DNA of 7,387 bases, taken from NCBI GenBank assembly GCA_002505685.1, contig DAVT01000007.1, forward strand, positions 1 through 7,387, read 5' to 3'. The notes under the pieces are model-generated. The model saw only the letters and a list, made by a program, of their open reading frames with translations, was not told the DNA's origin and made no database searches. Below, piece after piece: positions 1 through 6,300 of this stretch; position 1 is the stretch's first letter, and each line of letters opens with the position of its first letter. The position numbers and the translations under genes were made by a program. The stretch is from Euryarchaeota archaeon UBA501 (lineage in GTDB: Archaea; Thermoplasmatota; Poseidoniia; Poseidoniales; Thalassarchaeaceae).

Positions 1-60
1 CCCGAGCCAGAACCCGAGCCAGAACCCGAACCCGAACCTGTGCCTGAACCAGAGCCTGAG
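1..60 (+). repeat. Hexanucleotide CCN-GAR tandem repeat coding (Pro-Glu)n
   Basis: Ten consecutive six-base units code for Pro-Glu, with one unit changed to Pro-Val (GTG at 40-42). The first two 12-bp units (1-12 and 13-24) are identical; later units differ mainly at third codon positions. The repeat probably continues to the left of the window. It codes for an extended, acidic linker that separates an outer domain from the membrane-proximal Cys module. Such simple repeats can change length by slippage. Confidence 0.85.
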
Positions 61-324
61 GCAGTACCCACATGTGCTGACGGCGAGACTCGACCCGCAG
101 ATGATGACTGCAATGATTGCGTGTGCGGAGGAGGGGAATGGGCTTGCACCGAGATGGCTTGCCCCCCTGCTGATAACGATTCATCCAGTTCCAGTTCAGG
201 AGGAATGACAACATCTCAAATGGTGAGAGTCGTGCTTGGAGTATTGAGCCTTATTGCGGGTGTTTTCCTCATCACGCTATTGATTCGTGTCCGTGATCAA
301 GAAGACGAAGGGAAATTTGAGTAG
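1..324 (+). CDS. C-terminal part of a membrane-anchored surface protein with Pro-Glu linker and pacifastin-like six-Cys module (5'-truncated)
   Basis: The frame is open from base 1, so the gene starts outside the window; 107 residues are visible. Residues 1-20 are an almost perfect Pro-Glu repeat. Residues 25-54 hold six cysteines (25, 37, 40, 42, 49, 54) spaced C-x11-C-N-x-C-x-C-x6-C-T-x3-C, which fits the pacifastin light-chain (LCMII) pattern of small serine-protease inhibitors. A run of six Ser (61-66) forms a stalk, residues about 77-95 are a single hydrophobic helix (LGVLSLIAGVFLITLLI core), and a short charged tail (RVRDQEDEGKFE) follows. This arrangement suggests a C-terminal anchor with the bulk of the protein outside the cell. 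The GTG at 40 is an internal Val codon within the repeat, not a start. The missing N-terminal part decides the real function, which I cannot name. A von Willebrand C-like Cys module is an alternative to pacifastin. Confidence 0.8.
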   Translation, partial: PEPEPEPEPEPEPVPEPEPEAVPTCADGETRPADDDCNDCVCGGGEWACTEMACPPADNDSSSSSSGGMTTSQMVRVVLGVLSLIAGVFLITLLIRVRDQEDEGKFE

Positions 325-1919
325 AACCGCAGATAATCACTAATCATCCGCGCTCCCGTAAATCGTGCACTTGTGGCAATCGATGCACGCATCATATCGT
401 TCCAATGTTCAGGTCCGTTTGCCCATGCACGCAGGACTTCAAACTCGAGTGTATCATACAACGCCTTCGCGTCTCGAACGTCATCGCGCTCATCTTCACC
501 TTCTCCAACCGCCCAACCATTGACCCCATGTTCGCACGCCTCAGGCCACCAACCATCGAGAATACTGCAATTGGGGACCCCATTCATCGCCGCTTTCATG
601 CCACTGGTTCCACTGGCTTCCATTGGACGAATGGGATTGTTTAGCCAGATATCCACGCCACTGGTCATCGCCAGTCCGGTATCCATTGAATAGTCTTCAA
701 GGAAGGCGACCGGGATGTCTTGCTCAACCTGTGAGGCCCCTTGGAAGATGTCTCGAATCAGTTGCTTACCACCTTCATCTCGGGGATGTGCCTTTCCTGC
801 AAAGACAAACTGAATTTTCCCTGTCCCCAATGCACGAAGACGTTCTAAATCACTGAACACGAGATTCGCACGTTTGTATGTCGCAAAGCGTCGTGCAAAA
901 CCGATGGTCAAGCGTTCTTCTTCCAATTCAACCCCTGTCGCAGCTCTGACCAAATCTCGCAAGACAGCACGACTCTCTCGCCTAGCCATTTCCAACGGAG
1001 TGTCAGGAATTCTGCCAGCATGTGCTAGGGTTGTGGGGTCTTCTCGCCACCCTGAGAGATGTTCATCGAACAGGTTGGCAAGAGCGGGAGATGTCCAAGT
1101 TTCGTGGTGAACACCATTGGTAATGGGGTGAATATGAGTTCCTGGAAACATCCCACTGGCGACATAGGCATTGAGGTTAGAGACTGCGTTAACTTGGCCG
1201 GCCAAAGCAATCCCGAGGTGACTCATGGAACATGTATTCTCATCCTCAACCCATTCCTTTGCGTCCGCAGGCAACAGGTCCCCGAGCACGATTTCCACTT
1301 CATCCCATCCAAACCGGTCGTGACCTGCAGGGACAGGTGTGTGAGTGGTAAACAAGCAACGCTGGCGTAATTCTTCCCGACCCCATCCTTGGTACAACAT
1401 CTCCAGCATGGCAAATGTGCAATGCCCTTCATTGAGATGTAAGCCAGTGATTTCGTGTCCCAACGCCTGTAGTGCGCGAATCCCCCCGACTCCGAGTAAA
1501 TACTCTTGACGAATGCGCATCGAATCATCACCTCCATACAATCGATTACCCAGACCGGCATGTTCAGGCGAATTATTTGGATGGCGAGTGTCAAGGAAGT
1601 AGGTGGGTAATCCTTTGATTCGATACAACCAAACTTTGGAATGCAGAACTGTACCATCGAGAGGAAGTGCAATTTCTACACCTGTGTCACAAAGGAATTC
1701 TTCTGGGTCAATTTCCCCATAAGTCTCTGATTGGTTCCCCATTTCATCCAAGTGTTGTCTCCCATAACCTTCTCTGTATAGCAAGGTGCAGCCGACTAAA
1801 TCAAGACCGGCATCAGCAGCCGATTTGATGTGATCCCCGGCTAGGACGCCCAATCCACCTGAGTAAGTATGCAACCGGCTTTCAAAGCCGACTTCGGCCG
1901 AGAGGTAGGCGATGCTCAT
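297..1919 (-). CDS. glgP: Alpha-glucan (glycogen/maltodextrin) phosphorylase, short archaeal form, GT35
   Basis: Releases glucose-1-phosphate from the non-reducing end of alpha-1,4-glucans in the cytoplasm, using pyridoxal phosphate. From the ATG at 1919 it is 540 residues. Visible family motifs are YSGGLGVLAGDH (19-30), LNEGH (162-166), TTHTPVPAGHD (191-201), HPITNGVHHETW (264-275), RRFATYKRANL (343-353; R344 and K349 align with the phosphate-contacting Arg and Lys of rabbit muscle phosphorylase) and EASGTSGMKAAMNG with the PLP-binding Lys at 442. It lacks the N-terminal DUF3417 region of the roughly 830-residue Thermotoga/Thermococcus type and starts directly at the conserved IAYLSAEVG strand, as in other short archaeal members. 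Start choice: ATG 1919 has GAGATG 7-12 nt upstream; ATG 1928 (+3 residues) and TTG 1970 (+17) are possible. It lies 60 bp after malQ on the same strand, so co-transcription is likely. Its last 28 nt overlap the convergent gene 1. Confidence 0.93.
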   Translation of the reverse strand: MSIAYLSAEVGFESRLHTYSGGLGVLAGDHIKSAADAGLDLVGCTLLYREGYGRQHLDEMGNQSETYGEIDPEEFLCDTGVEIALPLDGTVLHSKVWLYRIKGLPTYFLDTRHPNNSPEHAGLGNRLYGGDDSMRIRQEYLLGVGGIRALQALGHEITGLHLNEGHCTFAMLEMLYQGWGREELRQRCLFTTHTPVPAGHDRFGWDEVEIVLGDLLPADAKEWVEDENTCSMSHLGIALAGQVNAVSNLNAYVASGMFPGTHIHPITNGVHHETWTSPALANLFDEHLSGWREDPTTLAHAGRIPDTPLEMARRESRAVLRDLVRAATGVELEEERLTIGFARRFATYKRANLVFSDLERLRALGTGKIQFVFAGKAHPRDEGGKQLIRDIFQGASQVEQDIPVAFLEDYSMDTGLAMTSGVDIWLNNPIRPMEASGTSGMKAAMNGVPNCSILDGWWPEACEHGVNGWAVGEGEDERDDVRDAKALYDTLEFEVLRAWANGPEHWNDMMRASIATSARFTGARMISDYLRFYSNFPSSS

Positions 1920-1949
1920 TGGTAACATCTCGGTCCGCTTCCACAGTCC

Positions 1950-1958
1950 TATGAATTT
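1950..1958 (-). promoter_or_regulatory. Possible TATA-like element in the malQ-glgP gap
   Basis: Read on the minus strand, the 60-bp gap between malQ and glgP contains AAATTCATA, centred 26 nt before the ATG at 1928 and 35 nt before the ATG at 1919. The first distance is the one expected for a TATA box driving a leaderless archaeal transcript, so glgP could have its own promoter in addition to read-through from malQ. This is a weak match in an A/T-rich stretch and could be chance. Confidence 0.2.
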
Positions 1959-1979
1959 GACCCTAATCAATTCAGAATT

Positions 1980-3269
1980 CTAGCGGCGCATCAAATCCCA
2001 TTTTCCATCGATTAGTTCAGGCCAATCAAATTTCCAACACCAGTTCCCATCCACCTTTCCGGGAACATTCATCCTAGCGTCCGAATCTAATTTTAGAATG
2101 TCTTGCAGCGGTACGACTGCGAGTGGTGCAGGCGAAGACATGGCGATGCGAATCAGTGTTTCACAAGCATCTTCCCCAGCTAAACCGACCTCATGGACCC
2201 GTTTCTTCCGTTTCTCATCGGCTTTTTTCCACCAGCCCATGGTCGTGTCATTGTCGTGGGTGCCCGTGTAAACAAGATTCGATTTACTCAGATTTTGTGG
2301 CCTGTGAGGATTGTCGGGGTTTTCATCATCAAAACCGAAATGCAGAACCGACATTCCGGGTAAATTGTGTCTTTTTCGTAGTTCAGTGACACTTTTTGGA
2401 ATGATGCCCAAATCTTCTGCGACAATCAGTGTGTCACCTGCAACATCGACAATGGCTTGTAGAATCTCATCCTTTGGCCCCTCCATCCATGTTCCATTGA
2501 TTGCATTTTGGTCATCTTTAGGAATTGACCAAGCAGAATCAAAACCTCGAAAGTGATCGATTCGAACGATGTCAAATAGCGTGCATGTTCGTGTCATTCG
2601 CATCCTCCACCAAGTCCAATCCTCCTCTCGGTGTACATCCCAATTGTACAGCATCGTCCCCCAACGTTGTCCTTCCTCGGAGAAATAATCTGGAGGCACA
2701 CCCGCAACCACATCATGGTGGAACAGGTGAGGTCTCACCCAAACATCTACTGAATCCCGAGCGACAAAAATTGGTAAGTCACCAAACAACTTCACGCCTT
2801 TTTGTTTCGCATAGTGCCTTAGAATCATCCAATCTCGCTGAAACCTGACCTGATTTACAATCCGCCCTCTGATGTTTGGCATGTACTTCTGCATGGCCTC
2901 TTCAATCGCTTCCGGATGGCGATCTCGAAGTGGCTCGGGCCATTCGTACCACGGCTTTTCATTATGCATTTGTTTGAGAACATCGTACAGGCCCCAATCC
3001 CATGCCCAATGGGCATTCACGCTCAGCCATTCACGAATCAATTCGGCATCTGGGTCCGCTTCAAATGAGGGATCACACAACTTGACCCAACCTGCAAACG
3101 CACTGGTCGAAGCATATGGGCTCTGGTTCTCATCAGGAGGTGTGATGGGCAGAACTTGCCAAACTGAAATGCCTGCATCTGCAATTAGATCGATGAAGGA
3201 GAATGCATCTGGGCCTAGTTTTCCAGAAGGCAAAGATGTGATGTGGCACAACACCCCTGCATCGCGCAT
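1980..3269 (-). CDS. malQ: 4-alpha-glucanotransferase (amylomaltase / disproportionating enzyme), GH77, compact
   Basis: Transfers alpha-1,4-glucan segments between maltodextrins in the cytoplasm, releasing glucose and making longer chains that a phosphorylase can use. The 429-residue protein carries the GH77 signatures: CHITSLP (8-14), QSPYASTSAFAG (49-60), GDLPIFVARDSVDVW (163-177), GVPPDYFSEEGQRWG (190-204), VRIDHFRGF with nucleophile Asp238, VAEDLGII with acid/base Glu285, GTHDNDTTMGWW with the third carboxylate Asp339, and the C-terminal ARMNVPG (398-404). Spacing of the three catalytic residues (47 and 54) is close to that in Thermus amylomaltase. It is about 70 residues shorter than that roughly 500-residue enzyme, mostly between the SAFAG motif and the region before GDLPIF. 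The start is set at ATG 3269, just before the conserved GVLCHITSLP strand; the frame stays open to 3431, but that extension would run into the divergent gene. It is the first gene of the malQ-glgP unit. Confidence 0.94.
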   Translation of the reverse strand: MRDAGVLCHITSLPSGKLGPDAFSFIDLIADAGISVWQVLPITPPDENQSPYASTSAFAGWVKLCDPSFEADPDAELIREWLSVNAHWAWDWGLYDVLKQMHNEKPWYEWPEPLRDRHPEAIEEAMQKYMPNIRGRIVNQVRFQRDWMILRHYAKQKGVKLFGDLPIFVARDSVDVWVRPHLFHHDVVAGVPPDYFSEEGQRWGTMLYNWDVHREEDWTWWRMRMTRTCTLFDIVRIDHFRGFDSAWSIPKDDQNAINGTWMEGPKDEILQAIVDVAGDTLIVAEDLGIIPKSVTELRKRHNLPGMSVLHFGFDDENPDNPHRPQNLSKSNLVYTGTHDNDTTMGWWKKADEKRKKRVHEVGLAGEDACETLIRIAMSSPAPLAVVPLQDILKLDSDARMNVPGKVDGNWCWKFDWPELIDGKWDLMRR

Positions 3270-3317
3270 GAATCCTATCGTGGTCGAGAGGGTGGAAAAC
3301 CTTTGATGCCATGCGCG
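3263..3317. repeat. 8-bp inverted repeat flanking the divergent promoter
   Basis: CGCGCATG at 3263-3270 is the exact reverse complement of CATGCGCG at 3310-3317, with a 39-nt spacer. The left arm covers the malQ start codon (CAT, 3267-3269) and the right arm ends 13 nt before the GH57 start codon, so the two arms bracket the A/T-rich island. It could be a pair of half-sites for a regulator of both transcription units. With a spacer this long a hairpin is unlikely to be the function, and one 8-bp match can arise by chance. Confidence 0.3.
3294..3308. promoter_or_regulatory. A/T-rich island in the divergent malQ / GH57 promoter region
   Basis: The 61-bp gap 3270-3330 must hold the promoters of both the malQ-glgP unit and the GH57 gene. 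Its only clear A/T-rich core, GGAAAACCTTTGATG, sits about 30 nt upstream of the GH57 ATG at 3331 and about 32 nt upstream of the malQ ATG at 3269. Archaeal TATA boxes lie about 25-30 nt before the transcript start, so both genes could be leaderless transcripts from this one island. Neither start has a convincing Shine-Dalgarno sequence in the adjacent 15 nt. The match to a TATA consensus is poor on either strand, so this remains a positional argument. Confidence 0.35.
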
Positions 3318-3330
3318 TCCGCCAGTAACA

Positions 3331-6300
3331 ATGCGTCGTACTGCAGTAACCCTCGTCATACTATTTTTGACACCTACTTTGCTGAGTGTTGTCGCAGAAA
3401 CGCCCGATGAGATTGCGATTGATGGGGACATGAGCGATTGGCCCGCAAACTCGCTGCAAACTACCGATTCGAATGCGGTAACATTCCGTATGACTTGGAA
3501 TGAAAGTCACCTTTTCTTCGGTTGGTCAGGTACGGATTGGGCCGACGAAAGCATGGGCGCTGACCTCTTCATTTACCTCAATACTTCAGAAGGTGGTACA
3601 CCACTTTCCAAGGAATGGGATTTGGCACAAACTCTTCCATTTTCTGCAGATCATGCTTTTGTTCTGGAAGATTCAACGTACTCATCATTGCAGATGTATG
3701 ATGGGAGTGCATGGATTGACAACCCAGCTTCAGCAGTAACTTGGATTGGGTACTCGGAGAATCAGAATACCGAAGTTGGGATTCCATGGGATGCCATTGG
3801 AAGCCCGGATGACGTCGGAGTTGTTGTGTGGGCACAAGTGGAAGATGGAGGCGAAGTGTGGACCTCCTTCCCACTCGAAAATCCAGCCACCAGCAACGGT
3901 GCTGAAACGTTTACTCATTGGTATCAAATCGAGAATCGAACCACACCGCAATTCAGTGCTGATGTGGCAATTCAGACCTCAAACTCTCCCGTTGAAAAGG
4001 TCGATGATGCACTGAACCTCGCCATCATTTTCCACCAACATCAACCGTATTACAAGAACAAACTCACCGGCATGGTGGAGATGCCATGGGTACGCGTACA
4101 TGGCATGACCGAGTATGTTGATAGCCCTGGTATTTTATCTGGTACCGACACCAAGGTGACGTACAACTTGGTCCCCTCGTTCATAGAGCAGTTACTCGAT
4201 TATTCGGAAAACGGAGTATTGGATGTTCATACTGACATCGCACGCCGTTCTTGGAATTCAGGGGGATACCCCAACGCTACGCTGTTGGAGTTGCACACGA
4301 TGCAATTCCAGTCATTTTGGAATTCTGGCTGGATCTACAATGTAACTGCCGAAGATCCACGTGTGGGCTGGTTACAACCCTCCAGTGAGCGCTATTCAGA
4401 ATTGTATGACATGACCCGACACAACCTCAAACCTGCGACAATCATGGATGATGAGCTATTGGGACCACAAGATTTCCTCGACCTGCAAGTATTGTGGTAT
4501 CTATACCAGTTCAGTCCATCCTATGTTGAAGGGCAATACAACTCTAGCCATCGCGACCAAGGCCTCATCGATTTGTTCATGCAAAATGGCCAATACACTT
4601 TGGAAGATTTGACCTATGTTTTGGATGCGCAAGAAGCGCATATGTCGAACATTCTACCCATGTACTCTGAGTTGGCTGCAAGCGGCCAAGTCGAGTTGAC
4701 GACTACTCCGTATTATCACCCCATCATGCCACTACTGATGATGGATGGCTGGACGTTTGAAGATGGAATTCGTGTTAGCAAGGAGTCTTGGCCTGAGGAT
4801 GTCACCAATCATCTGCAGACTGGCATGGATCTGTTTGAACAGGAATTGGGATTCCGTCCAACAGGGATGTGGCCCAGTGAGCAATCCGTATCTCCTCCAA
4901 TGGTCCAACCCGTCGCCGATGTTGGCATCGAATGGATGGTGACTGACGAGTTGAATCTCGAAGAATCTACAGACCTCAATGGAGATACGATTGATGTATC
5001 CATCGCTTCGAATTTGGCCACACCTTGGGTCGTTGATGATGTCGCGGTCGTATTCCGTGATCGAGTCATTAGCGATCGTATCGCTTTCCAATACGGTTCG
5101 ATGACACCGGAAGCTGCAGTGTCGGATTTCCTCGCGTATTGCGACAATATCCGACAGCAACTGCTGGACGAAGGCAAGGACCCTAGTGACCATCTGCTGA
5201 CAGTCGCCCTAGATGGGGAAAATTGGATGTTCATGTCGGAATTCCAGCATCAGGACAATGGTCGCCCCTTCACCGAAGAATGGTTTGGTCGACTGACTAC
5301 ACATCCAACCATTGTTACCACTACTCCAGGAGAATTCCTTGAGAAGAACTTGACATTACCTGAAATCGATGTTATCGGGACAGGCTCATGGATTGATGGC
5401 ACCCTTTCAACTTGGGCTGGTGAGGCTGAAGAGAGCCTAGCTTGGCAAAGATTGGTCGAAGCCCGAAAAGCACTGGTCGCGTTTGAGGCAGAAAACCCGA
5501 ATGACCCAGGTCTTGCAGATGCTTGGGAAAGCCTGTACATTGCCGAAGGTAGTGACTGGTTTTGGTGGTATGGCCTAGACCAAGATAGTGGTTATGATGA
5601 GATGTGGGATGTATTGTTCAAGGTACACTTGTCGAACATTTATCAGGCAATAGACATCGATTTGCCGCCGTATTTGCAAGACCTGTGGACGAATCCCGCT
5701 TTACCAGAAACACCCTATGGAGGGGTGATTGAGCCAATGATTGACGGAATTGCATTGCCCGGCGAATGGGACGGGGCTGCAATGTATGACGCGGGCATGG
5801 ATGACGAGTTGTTGGATATCGAGTCCTTCCATTTGGGATACGATGCTTCCAACGTCTATGTACGAGTCGACTTGGGTAGTATGCCCGATGACTGGAACAC
5901 AATGGACTTGGAATCCTCACCAGACCTTTCCATTTACTTCATGCAGCCGAATGCGATAAATTTCAATGAGGTTGAAACCAATTATCGGACCTATTATGGA
6001 AACAAGATTCTCGGCTTCCCCGCCAAGAGCATGGTTTCGTTCAACTTAGGGGAAATGTGGGAAGATGGTCGTGCAAAATACGACAGATTCACCGCCAAGG
6101 GAATGGTTGGAGATAATGAGCGCTGGGACTTTGAGGAGCAATCGGTTCTTGGTGCCTGTGCGGCCAAAGATGTCTTCGAATTCCAAATTCCATGGTCTGA
6201 CATTGGATTGGCACCCAGGTACTCCACTCGGGTGAAAGTTGTCACGAGTTGGGCTGAATCTCTTTCCTATGGAGACGGCACTGATGTAGAAATTGCACCC

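Noticed and set aside
1..60. CRISPR-like or satellite repeat
   Set aside because: The units are in-frame Pro-Glu codons with third-position variation and no spacers, so this is a protein linker.
300..400. Terminator after the first gene
   Set aside because: No T-rich run or stable hairpin was seen on either strand around the convergent stops.
1223..1672. Minus-strand open frame of 149 codons in a second frame of glgP
   Set aside because: It overlaps the conserved phosphorylase core, which is intact in its own frame, so it is neither a frameshift fragment nor a separate gene.
2872..3306. Plus-strand open frame of 144 codons inside malQ
   Set aside because: It is antisense to the conserved N-terminal half of malQ, has no recognisable motif and a random-looking composition.
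3270..3431. N-terminal extension of malQ up to 3431 (54 extra residues)
   Set aside because: The extension has no GH77 similarity, GH77 proteins begin right at the GVLCHITSLP strand, and it would overlap the signal peptide and first domain of the divergent GH57 gene.
4732..5234. Antisense open frames of 153 and 141 codons
   Set aside because: They lie opposite the GH57 catalytic domain, show no domain, and have the Ser/Arg/Ile-rich composition typical of reverse-complement shadows.
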